From Hymenobacter citatus (lineage in GTDB: Bacteria; Bacteroidota; Bacteroidia; Cytophagales; Hymenobacteraceae): a DNA stretch of 64,000 nt. The stretch's first letter is position 1. The number at the start of each line of letters is the position of its first letter. The position numbers and the translations under genes are program-made. Shown piece after piece: positions 54,101-61,600 of the stretch. Location: contig NZ_JACSCY010000003.1 of the NCBI RefSeq assembly GCF_014333615.1, forward strand, positions 310,001 through 374,000, in the 5' to 3' direction. Below the pieces are notes generated by a model that ran no database searches, had not been told where the DNA came from, and saw only the letters and a list, made by a program, of their open reading frames with translations.

Positions 54101-54849
54101 CTGGCGCCATTTGACATACCAGCCGTCGTCACATCATTTGCAACGGGCTCTATCCGGCACCACGAGATGCTCGGAATACTGATTACTTGCTGCTCACCGC
54201 TCGACAGCAAACCGGCGGCCGTCGTCGCGTTCCGATACACAATGGTAAACGATGTAACGGGGCTATTGAATGTCACATCAATGGATGCACCATCTATAGC
54301 CGAGTTACCATTACCGCTCGTTTTGCCGGCAGCGGTGTTGTTGGTGATAGTTACGTGCGTATTGCTTCCGCTATTTGCCAGCGCCAGGGTAGGCAGCACG
54401 GTAGCGCCGGAAGATGAAACGCCGGAAAACGTTACTTCATCGGTATAGCCCGAGCTTAGCGCAATCCCTACAACACCAGGATTAAATACCGCATCAATGT
54501 CCCGCACTCGCATCGACAGGCCCGATACAGCCCGGTTGAAGGTGTAGGTAAGGGTAGAGGAACCGTTGAGATACTGCGCAGACCAAGACAGCCCTTTTTG
54601 CCCATTCAGCGAGCTTATGGACAAGGTAGTAGCATTGTCATTTGTTGAGCTGTAGCTGGTGCCTACCCGCGTGAAGGAAGTGGTACTGGGCACCCCTTCA
54701 GCGGGGCGGTTTTTCCAGCTTTCACCGTTCGTGCGCGCAGTGTAGTCTAGCGTGACGGGGGCAGTCGTACACGTTTGTCCCAGGGCCGGCAACAGCCCCG
54801 AAGAAGCCAAGACTGCAACTAGACCCAGTAAGCGTAAGGTTGCTTTCAT
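48175..54849 (-). CDS. Giant T9SS-secreted protein with glycine-rich region and DUF11 repeats
   Basis: A 2224-residue exported protein with signal peptide MKATLRLLGLVAVLASSGLL ending ALG. The N-terminal 220 residues form a beta-domain with the CTTAPVTLDYTARTNGESW start; a cadherin-like segment follows; residues about 580-830 are strongly Gly/Asn-rich (GGGGANGGAGGRGGNN, GGGGGAGTNNGN), as in glycine-rich surface proteins. Then come eight DUF11 repeats (ADVATALQGPQSTVAGQSVTY type) and the same C-terminal set as its neighbour: cadherin-like part, VELVSFTAKAVQQNAVLNW module, and sorting domain (LYPNPASTSTKLDLRGLTTG). The shared C-terminal modules show that the two adjacent genes are related; the N-terminal parts differ, so each may recognise something different. 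Confidence 0.88.
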   Translation of the reverse strand: MKATLRLLGLVAVLASSGLLPALGQTCTTAPVTLDYTARTNGESWKNRPAEGVPSTTSFTRVGTSYSSTNDNATTLSISSLNGQKGLSWSAQYLNGSSTLTYTFNRAVSGLSMRVRDIDAVFNPGVVGIALSSGYTDEVTFSGVSSSGATVLPTLALANSGSNTHVTITNNTAAGKTSGNGNSAIDGASIDVTFNSPVTSFTIVYRNATTAAGLLSSGEQQVISIPSISWCRIEPVANDVTTAGMSNGASTLPISTLSATVDGTLKAYKLVTVPPATQGILYVNGTAAAAGQNLTPAQAAQLTFDPAVTATGPVSFTYTAIDDADVQDATPATYTIPVTPTGASGAPAPCATPGKDGSVAGLLVNPDTYYPSRAAQTLTVGATSIVVEAATGTTKTDIAAGDLLLVIQMQGADINATNTDAYGDGVAGGPASGYLSNASFTAGTYEYVVAKTAVTAAAGGTVQLATPLRNGYQNAPASSTAGQRRFQVVRVPQYGNLTLGTTISALPWNGSTGGILALDVAGTLNLNGFAINATGAGFRGGAGRVQTTANGNDLSYVTTAASNNNAQKGEGIAGTPQYVFNGATLVTNTADGYPNGSNSRGAPGNAGGGGNNNVDNSGGGGGANGGAGGRGGNNFSSNLAIGGEPGAAVVEASSSRLLLGGGGGAGTNNGNTNATDGTVSSGANGGGIIMVRTGAVSGTGTLVANGAAASSAVKDDGNGGGGAGGSILLTAVNTAGLTKVTLTADGGNGGANTGSGTAGYHGPGGGGGGGVVLANGAVAAVSTAAGANGTTVGGGAFGAAPGLSGVSNTQISGSIANSTVGTTCAADVTTTLTGPALLNPGQPSGSYTATFTNTGLGTAEGLTQTVTLPVGVTSVQTPNGATYDPNTRIITFGSNVTTLNGRASNAYQFSFTAPRQTGTLTLLSNVSTTTAEGVSVAPNQASLTATLNVTADVAITITTPTNPVTAGQTGTFDVNLANIGTNAAATPVAQVQLPSGLQEVIVMASNGVTGSYSSATGIVTYTFPNNNAALASLFTASSSIKFTAPAIGPVTATATMGTSTYEAGQTANNAATSTLNITPTFDLATSLNGPTTTVAGSLTTFMVMTTNAGPSPASNVIQYVQLPAGLSSVFVSSNGTYDKNSGIVTFPPLATLANGTTVNHSISFAAPSSNFTVTANVAPTAGDLFTNNNSTTAPPTSVTPATTELANVYTSISVPDANVAPGTPMVFSVMTGNNGPAIANNVVQRVLLPPGMTGVQTTGNGVYDPTTGAVTFPPMSPVSGAAEMRTITLAAPQAGTVMALASTSSATSDPMIGNNLAATAVVIAPQADVATALQGPQSTVAGQSVTYTVTTSNNGPSAASNVVQTVQIPAGLTGVNAGTGTYDATSGVITFPAVASQAVGSTMTSTITFTAPSSSSFVATAYVSSSTADANTSNNTAKATTATQRNADVAVFLAGMTSTVVGNPVTYIVTTTNNGPSLSSGQTTTVQLPADLSSVAVTGGGTYNAATGLVTFPIVTDQAVGAAGTLANTITFLTPDVAQLTLFATTATASGANDPSLGNNTAVISTQVSTTALEPVDEQTIIAANVVSQAAGQAVVFTVRTTNASTTTAATNVVQLVSLPAGLTGVLVEDGSYDPQTGVVTFATLSTQAAATARTRTITVNAPGNGPLVARASVLTGNPDPTPANNYYTASVAIEARADVMTKVSGPAATLPGALVTYNVVTLNNGPSPATDVTQKVLLPAGATAVTLPVGATQSGNEVTFATIAAQAAGVAGVVTNSLTFIAPTPGFSVTSNLTATTVDVNPGDNTSTQTTALANQAPVANTTINVMQTPQGNTAGQLAIAPLKGRDADGSIVYYTIKSLPTASQGTLYLNGSPVATEQLVMASDAGNLTFDPLATYTGNVFFSYVATDNQNTVSAPALYALTVGQDNATRYTKTAVKGNATPYQNNDVLATAFDVNGGAYNAATPQAVTDNGIRQATVANQTSAEQLNALGLTLDPTTGQLLVADRNKLRSGAYTVDVTTTDAYGGITSQAVGFDIGGNPLPVELVSFTAKAVQQNAVLNWRTASEKSNDHFVVERSVDGVAFVPVGSVKGNGSTSAAHDYQFKDGDAAQVARQLHYRLRQVDQDGTESLSPVRTVQFAAVATVAPTLYPNPASTSTKLDLRGLTTGNYQVRVLDMTGRAVASYSVEGGVVATLPVTQLPAGSYLVDVQSEAAHYKLRFIKE

Positions 54850-55546
54850 GTAGTGAAAAATTCCTGTGAAATGCGAACTAATGGAGGGATGCTTAGCGAA
54901 TCACTCAATTGGATTTAATTCCAATGAAGTCAAAATGGGAAGGTTTACTGAAAGAACACCAGCAATTATTCAGTCTCGGCGAGGTTTACAGAATGAGTTG
55001 CCTAAACGCATTGCGGGTATCTACCAAATACAATTCATTAGATATCAACCAGAATAATTAAATACAACTTTTCTATTTTTGAATCATGCCGAATCATTTT
55101 AGGAATAGAGTAATAACCTACTTACTGTATTCTGTATAGCGACTCGTCAAAGCATTCTAAAATTTATTATAAAATGCTTTTTTTCAGCATTTTATAACCC
55201 ATTATACAGCGCTCAACTTTACGAATATTAAGCCAACTTACTCCCGTAAATCAATCAAAAGCTATCAACTTGGCATAATCGCATTTTGTCACTATTCCGC
55301 TTCGTCAATAAGCTGCTAAAAGCTAGTTTTAATTACTACTGCCCGAGATATGCACTTTAAAAAATATAATATACTTTACTCTATATACTTATTTTAATGA
55401 CACTAGTACGGTTCAGCTTAGTAGCACATTTTATAATTTTACCAATATATTGTATACAAAAAAAGCCCTACTCCACACACGGTGAAGCAGGGCTTTTCGC
55501 AGAATGTTACTGCGTTATTTTTGCGGGTAGGAAGGGAGTAGTGGCA
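54850..55546. other. AT-rich intergenic region, upstream of the 2224-residue gene
   Basis: 697 bp with very low GC. It contains an 11-bp hairpin TTATAAAATGC (55167-55177 with 55187-55197) and the malQ terminator near 55460-55498. No gene or clear promoter consensus was found; the plus-strand frames present are short and unlike proteins. Confidence 0.6.
55461..55498 (-). terminator. Terminator after the 4-alpha-glucanotransferase gene
   Basis: AAAAGCCCTACTCC pairs imperfectly with GAAGCAGGGCTTTT; the minus-strand transcript continues with a U-run. Located about 50 bp after the stop at 55547. Confidence 0.78.
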
Positions 55547-58282
55547 TTACAGCAGAGCCCGACCGCGCACGGCTATTAATGCCTGCAATTCGTGGTTGAA
55601 ATCAGTGGCGCGGTTTAGCTCCTCCAGATCCAGATGTAAGCGATATTTCCAGAAGTGCTGCGGGTTGGCTGGCACGTTGATCTGCTCGTCTTGTGGGTTT
55701 TCGCGACGCAGCTCAGAGTTGAGAGCTAGCAGATCTTGTAGCGGGAAAATGGCCCACATGGCAGGTGAGTGCAGGTGTTGCGCCACAATCTCGCGGGCTA
55801 CCCATGGCTCGCAGTAATACGGTGCCTGCTCGCCCCAGTGGCCCAGCGTATTCTCGAAGAAGTGTTGGGTTTTCTGGCGGTCTTCTTCCCACCAGCCGCG
55901 CAGCGTACTCATATCGTGCGAGCCGGGGCTGACGACGGAGAGATAGGGCGCCGCATCGGGGTGACCGAACTCTACATTGGGGTCGGAGGGCATGCGCTGG
56001 ATGTTGAGACCCAGGATACCGAGCTGCTTCATTACGCCGGGCACCGAGGCGGGCACCATGCCCAGGTCTTCGCCGCAAATCAGCATGTTGGTGGCGTAGC
56101 GCACGGGCGGCAGCTTAATCAGGCCCTGCTCACGCCAGAACTCCTCGTTGCGGCCGTAGAAGAAATTGATGTAGATGTCATCGTACAAGCGGCGGCGGGC
56201 TTCGTCACCGTCCAACTCGCGGAAGGAGTAGGTTTTGTTGAGCGTGATGCGCGGGTGGTAGTAGTCGTTGCCGGCGGGTAGGAACAATACTTCGTTCACT
56301 AGCTGGTACAGGCCCGTGCGCAGCCACTTGTAGTGGTCGGCGCTGTGCGGCTCGCGGGTTATCTTCTCGTCGATATACGCCTCAATCTGCCGCTGCGAGG
56401 CCACGTGCGGCTTTAGCTGAATGGCGCCGTAGCCGGCATCGTCCATGTACTCGTCGTACACGGCCTGGGCCTGGTCGTGGAAGATGTCTTGCAGCATGTG
56501 CCACCGAATGTAGGGCATGCACAGGCGGCCATAATCGAACCAGCCCAGGCGGCGCTCAATCTCGTCGCGGTGCAGGGGTAGGGCCGGCGCAAAGTGCCCC
56601 AGCAGGCCCTCCACGGAGTTGCCGGGCATTTCCCAGATGCGGAAGAAACCCAGGATGTGGTCGATGCGCAGGGCGTCGAAGTAACGAGCTAGGTGGCCCA
56701 TACGCTGCTTCCACCAGGCGTAGTCGTCCTCGGCCATGCGCTCCCAGTTGTAGGTAGGGAAGCGCCAGTTTTGGCCGGTGGTGGAAAAATCATCCGGTGG
56801 GGCGCCGGCCTGGCGGTCCATGTGGTAGAGCTCGGGCTGGGTCCAGGCATCCACGGAGTGGCGGTAGATGCCGATGGGTAGGTCGCCCTTGAGCACTACG
56901 CCCCGCTCGCGGCCGTAGTTCACGGCGTCGAGCAGCTGCTTGTCGAGGTGGAACTGGGTGAAGAAGTGCACGCCGAACTCGTCGAAGTCGGGCTGGGTCT
57001 GGGCCGTGAGGGCCTCCAAGTCGTGCGGGGCGCGGAACTCCTGGGGCCACTGCTGAAAATCGGCCGTGCCAAACCGGTCGCGCAGGGCAGAAAAGGCCGC
57101 GTACGGCACCAGCCAGCTATGCTGTTCCTGCAAGAAGGCTTTGAAGGCCGGATCGGCCAGGAATTTCTTTTTCTCCTGCTGGTAGAGCTTCTTGATGAAC
57201 TTCCACTTGGCGTTCATCACCGGCTCGTAGTCCACAAAATCCTTGGCGTTCAGCTCCTCGCGCAGGCGGTCCAGCTCGGCGCGGTCGGCGGGGTCTTGCA
57301 GCTCAGCAATGGCATCGAGGTTGAGATACTGCGGGTGCAGGGCAAACACCGAAATGGCGGCGTAGGGGTAGCTGTCCACCCAGGTGTGGGTGGCGGTGGT
57401 ATCGTTGATGGGCAGCACCTGCACCAGCTGCAGGTTGGTGCGCACGGCCCAATCCATCAGCAGCTTCAGATCAGGAAACTCCCCTACCCCCAGCCCCTGC
57501 TGGCTGCGCAGGGCAAACACCGGCAGCGCCACGCCGGCCCCGCGCCAGTGGCCGCTGGTGTAGCGGAAGTTTTCGTCGGCGCGCACGCGCAGGGTGTGCT
57601 CCTGCTCGGAAGGCGGCAGCACGCGGTCTTCGCCGGTTTCCAGCTGCACCATGGTTTGGGTGGCGGGGTCCCAGATGCCATACTTATATAAAGCAATGCG
57701 GTCGGGCTGGGCCAGGGTTACGTCGGCGTGCCAGGTAGGGTAGTCAGCATCCGATAGCACCAGCGCCTGTTTGGCGTCCCAGGCGCCTAGGGCCGCATCG
57801 GAGCCCAGCACGCACACCTGGCAACCCGAGGGCACGCGCGGCGCGGCCAGTTGGAAGCGTACCACGTTGCTGCTGGTCACGCCCTCCGTGGCAGCCTCGG
57901 CCGGCGCGGGGGTAGGGCGGCGCATCAGGGCCTCGGTAAAGGCAGCCGTAAACAGCTCATTCTCGGGCTCGGCGGGTGCTCGCCAAAAGTCGTGCAGCAA
58001 AATGCGCTGATACTGCCCCTGCTCGTACTTGAGGGTACGGTTGGGTCCCCACTCCCACTGTTGGCTGCCATCCTGCTGATTCAGCAATACATACTTATAG
58101 GTAACCGTGCCGCTAGCGGTATCGGGCACCGTGATTTCCTGACTCCAGGTGCCCACGGCGGGGTCGAAATGCAGGCTTAGGGCTTGGTCGAGGTTCCAAT
58201 TGCCCAAACCGGGCTCAGAACCGCACACCACCAGGCGTTGCCCCCAGGCAGTGAAGTAGGGAATAGAAAAACGGAGAATCAT
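55547..58282 (-). CDS. malQ: 4-alpha-glucanotransferase with two starch-binding domains
   Basis: A 911-residue amylomaltase of GH77 that moves alpha-1,4-glucan segments between maltodextrins. Residues about 1-105 and 135-245 are two CBM20-type starch-binding modules (VVCGSEPGLGNWNLDQALSL; CVLGSDAALGAWDAKQALVL), an N-terminal layout known from Bacteroidota and plant DPE2-like enzymes. The GH77 barrel begins near 255 (GVALPVFALRSQQGLGVGEF). Catalytic residues: nucleophile Asp in DALRIDHILGF, acid/base Glu in LICGEDLGMVP, and the transition-state Asp in SPGSHDMSTLRG. Cytoplasmic, no signal peptide. It probably works on glycogen or maltodextrin; no other maltose genes are in the window. Confidence 0.93.
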   Translation of the reverse strand: MILRFSIPYFTAWGQRLVVCGSEPGLGNWNLDQALSLHFDPAVGTWSQEITVPDTASGTVTYKYVLLNQQDGSQQWEWGPNRTLKYEQGQYQRILLHDFWRAPAEPENELFTAAFTEALMRRPTPAPAEAATEGVTSSNVVRFQLAAPRVPSGCQVCVLGSDAALGAWDAKQALVLSDADYPTWHADVTLAQPDRIALYKYGIWDPATQTMVQLETGEDRVLPPSEQEHTLRVRADENFRYTSGHWRGAGVALPVFALRSQQGLGVGEFPDLKLLMDWAVRTNLQLVQVLPINDTTATHTWVDSYPYAAISVFALHPQYLNLDAIAELQDPADRAELDRLREELNAKDFVDYEPVMNAKWKFIKKLYQQEKKKFLADPAFKAFLQEQHSWLVPYAAFSALRDRFGTADFQQWPQEFRAPHDLEALTAQTQPDFDEFGVHFFTQFHLDKQLLDAVNYGRERGVVLKGDLPIGIYRHSVDAWTQPELYHMDRQAGAPPDDFSTTGQNWRFPTYNWERMAEDDYAWWKQRMGHLARYFDALRIDHILGFFRIWEMPGNSVEGLLGHFAPALPLHRDEIERRLGWFDYGRLCMPYIRWHMLQDIFHDQAQAVYDEYMDDAGYGAIQLKPHVASQRQIEAYIDEKITREPHSADHYKWLRTGLYQLVNEVLFLPAGNDYYHPRITLNKTYSFRELDGDEARRRLYDDIYINFFYGRNEEFWREQGLIKLPPVRYATNMLICGEDLGMVPASVPGVMKQLGILGLNIQRMPSDPNVEFGHPDAAPYLSVVSPGSHDMSTLRGWWEEDRQKTQHFFENTLGHWGEQAPYYCEPWVAREIVAQHLHSPAMWAIFPLQDLLALNSELRRENPQDEQINVPANPQHFWKYRLHLDLEELNRATDFNHELQALIAVRGRALL

Positions 58283-58333
58283 ACGCAGCGCGTGAGGTAG
58301 AAAAGAAAGCGAAGGGTTTGATAGGACGCACGG

Positions 58334-58559
58334 GTAGGGGCGCGTGGCACGCGCCCGCCGATGGGCTACAAAGGGTGTACGGTCAAATCGGCCGCGAAGC
58401 TACAGCATTTGTTAGCTGATGCCAACGCTAGGCGGGGCGGCTACGCCCTACCCAGCAAACAACGGTGGGCGCGTGCAACGCGCCTCTACAGGCAACGCCG
58501 GGTGGGGCAGCGCAACCTCGCAAAACCAGCAACGACGGGCGCGTGCAACGCGCCCCTAC
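58334..58559. repeat. Three copies of the family 7 hairpin word (GGGCGCGTGCAACGCGCCC)
   Basis: Copies at about 58334-58360 (inverted relative to the others), 58467-58488 and 58536-58559. Each is a near palindrome of GGGCGCGT...GCGCCC. The space between holds GC-rich, Ala/Arg-like DNA without a gene. They relate to the element at 31762-31850 and lie in the gap between malQ and tamB, which are divergent. Confidence 0.8.
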
Positions 58560-58593
58560 GCGCCCGCCTACGACGCTAGCCAACCTAAGGGGG

Positions 58594-58601
58594 TAGTTTT
58601 G
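58594..58601 (+). promoter_or_regulatory. Possible -7 element for tamB
   Basis: TAGTTTTG matches TAnnTTTG about 40 bp upstream of the TTG start of the tamB gene; no TTG at -33 distance. Confidence 0.35.
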
Positions 58602-58641
58602 CGTTGGTTATCTCGATTCAATCTCTATTTGCCTATTTCCC

Positions 58642-61600
58642 TTGCCTACTTTCGCCCGTCGCATCCTTTACGGTATCCTTGGTCTGCTAGCCTTTGTGCT
58701 ACTCCTTATTATAGGAGTGGTCGTTGCTTTGCAATTCCCGGGAGTGCAGGATTTTGCCGCCAACAAAGCAGCGTCCTACCTGCAAAACAAGATTGGCACG
58801 GAGGTGCGCATCGCTAAGTTTCGCACCGATTTCAAGCACGCCATCAGCCTGGATGGGGTGTATCTGGAAGACCAGAAGGGCGATACGCTGGTGTCGGTGG
58901 GGCACTTGGGGGTAGACCTGGATTTGTGGGCCCTCACCAATTCGGAAATCAACCTTAGCTCGTTGGAGCTGAACGACGGAACCGTACACATCACCCGCAC
59001 CGAGCCCGATAGCGCCTATAATTTCGACTACATCACGGCGGCTTTTGCTACCGGCGATACCACTACGACTACCCCTGCCGATACCACGGGCGGCTTCAAA
59101 TACAACATTGGCGATGTGCGCCTCACCAACATTTTCCTGACCTACCAGGATCAGGTAGATGGCATGAACGTACGTAGCCGGGTAGGCGAGCTGGCGGTGA
59201 ACATGGACGAGGTGGACGTGGACAAGTCTATTTACCGGGTTGGTGATGCTAAGCTAGCTCGCGCTGCCTTCAACATTCGGCAAACCAAAGTAACGCCGGA
59301 CACACCCTCTGAACCGCTCACGCTCACATTCGACCTAAACAAGGTGAACCTGGATACCGTGAGCTTGGTGTATCAAGATGACCCTTCGGGGCAGTACATC
59401 AACACGAAAATCGGGCAGGCAGAAGTGACTGCCGACAATATCGACCTGATCAACAGCCGGGTAGCGCTGAACTCGCTGGTGCTGAAGAACAGCAGCTTTG
59501 CTTACGCCCAGAACAAAGACGTACCTACGGAGCAGCGCAACCTCAACCCGGCTGAGGCGGTGCGTGACCTGGATAGCGCCGTGACGCAGACCACCGGCGA
59601 CTCGACCAGCTGGGCCGTGACGCTGAAGAAATCTGACATCAGCGGCTTGGACGTGAAGTTCGACAACTTCAACGAGCCCAAGCAGAAAACGCGCGTGCCA
59701 GCCATGGACTACAACCACCTGGATTTCACGGACCTGGCTTTGCAAACCAACAACTTGGTATACACCGAGAACAGCACCACCGGCCGCATCAACGAGCTGA
59801 AAGGCAAGGAGCAAAGCGGCTTCCAGATCAACCACGCCGAGGCCGACGTGATATTCGACTCGGTGCAGACGCGGTTGGATAACCTCGACCTCGTAACGCC
59901 GCACACCCGCATCCGGCGCACGCTGGCCATGGGCTACGAAAGCCTGGGCGGCATTGCCGACGACATTGCCAACCTCAAGATTGAGGGCGACCTGCGCGAA
60001 ACCCGCATCGGCTTCCGCGACATTCTCTACCTCTACCCCGACATTGCCAGCACCCCACCCTTCACCACCGGCCCCGACCAGTCGGTGCTGATTAGCGGGC
60101 AGGTAGACGGCCGCGTAAGCGACATGCGCATTCGCAACCTCAACTTTGTGGGCTTCCGCAATACGCAGGTGGTAGGCAGTGGCCGCATTCAGGGCCTGCC
60201 CGAAACGGACCGCCGCCTCTACGCCGATTTTGACGTGCAGAAGTTCACGACTACGGCTGCCGATATCAAGAGCCTGGCCCCTGCCGGCACTATTCCGGCC
60301 GGCTACTCCCTGCCCCCTAATATTGCCGTGTCGGGCACCTTCAAGGGTAGGCCCACCGCCATGGTGTTTGATACCAATTTGAAGGTGCAAACCACCTACG
60401 GCAACGCTACCGCCGTGGTGAATATGGAAGCTGGCCCGGCTGGCCGGGAACCGATTACGGCCCGCTTTGCCGTGCAGAATTTCAACGTGGGCAAGGTGCT
60501 GCGCGACCCCACCATTGGTAGTGTAACAGCCACTGGGCGCTTCAACGGCCACGGCCTCGACCCCAATACCATGGTAGGCCGCCTAGTGGCCGACGTGCAA
60601 CGGGCTGGTTACCAAGGCTACGTGTACCACGACATCAACGCGGTGGTAGACATCGACCGCAACAAATACGACATCACGGCCCGCAGCGAGAACGACGCCA
60701 ACCTGGCGTTTACACTGGACGGGGTAGTAAACCTACGCGACGCCAACAACCCGGCGTACAGCTTCAACACTAACATCAAAGGCGCCAACCTCACCAAGCT
60801 GGGCTTCTACACCGGCGGTGATTTGCGGGTGCAGGGCAATCTGAATTTCGACCTGAGCGGGGCCAGCGCCAATACCATCAATGGCACGTTCTCGGGCCAG
60901 GATGTGGCCATTGTGCTCGACAACCAGCCCATCGTATTCGACCGGTTGCAGGGCAAAATTGTGCAGCAGCCCGGCAATACCTCGCTGAATCTGGATTCGA
61001 ACGTACTGGCGGTAAACCTGCAAGGCAACACCCCCCTCGGCGACCTGGCCACGGTACTGCAAGAGCACATCGACCGGTATTTTGACTTGCCAGGCGTGCG
61101 CTACCGGCCGGGCGGCCCCGTGCGGCAGTTCACCTTCGATGCCAGCCTGCTGGATACGCGCATTGCCACCAACATGGTGGATGGCCTTACTACCCTGTCA
61201 CCCTTCAAGCTGACGGGCAGCTTCGACAGCCGCGACGCTGACCTGACTATGAACGCCCGCGTGCCGGTGATTGTATACACAGGCTACCGCATGGACTCGC
61301 TGCGTCTGAACGTGTCGTCGGATCCACAAAAGCTGGACTACGCCGTGCGCCTGAATGCCATTACCCAAGACACTACACTGCGCCTCCCCTACCCCACCCT
61401 CACGGGTAGCATTGCCGATAACAAGGTAGGCACTCACTTACGCATGGCCGAAAAAGACAGCACCACCAAGCTGGACCTGGCCGGCGTGTTGCAAGTGTTA
61501 GAACAGGGCGATGCATACTCCTTCAGCTTCGACCCCAAGCTGGTGCTCAACGACCAGCAGTGGACTGTGGCACCCAATAACTCCATTGCCTACAATGTGA

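Noticed and set aside
38940-54450. Many long open frames on the plus strand across the two giant genes
   Set aside because: They lie antisense to clear, continuous minus-strand proteins with signal peptides and sorting domains. Their Val/Ala/Thr/Arg-rich translations are what the complement of Thr/Ala/Asn/Gly-rich repeats gives.
54866-55057. Plus-strand 63-residue frame upstream of the 2224-residue gene
   Set aside because: No recognisable features and weak context in low-GC intergenic DNA.
58334-58559. Three repeated GC-rich hairpins considered as a CRISPR or integron array
   Set aside because: Only three copies, one inverted, uneven spacing; they fit the dispersed family 7 palindrome.
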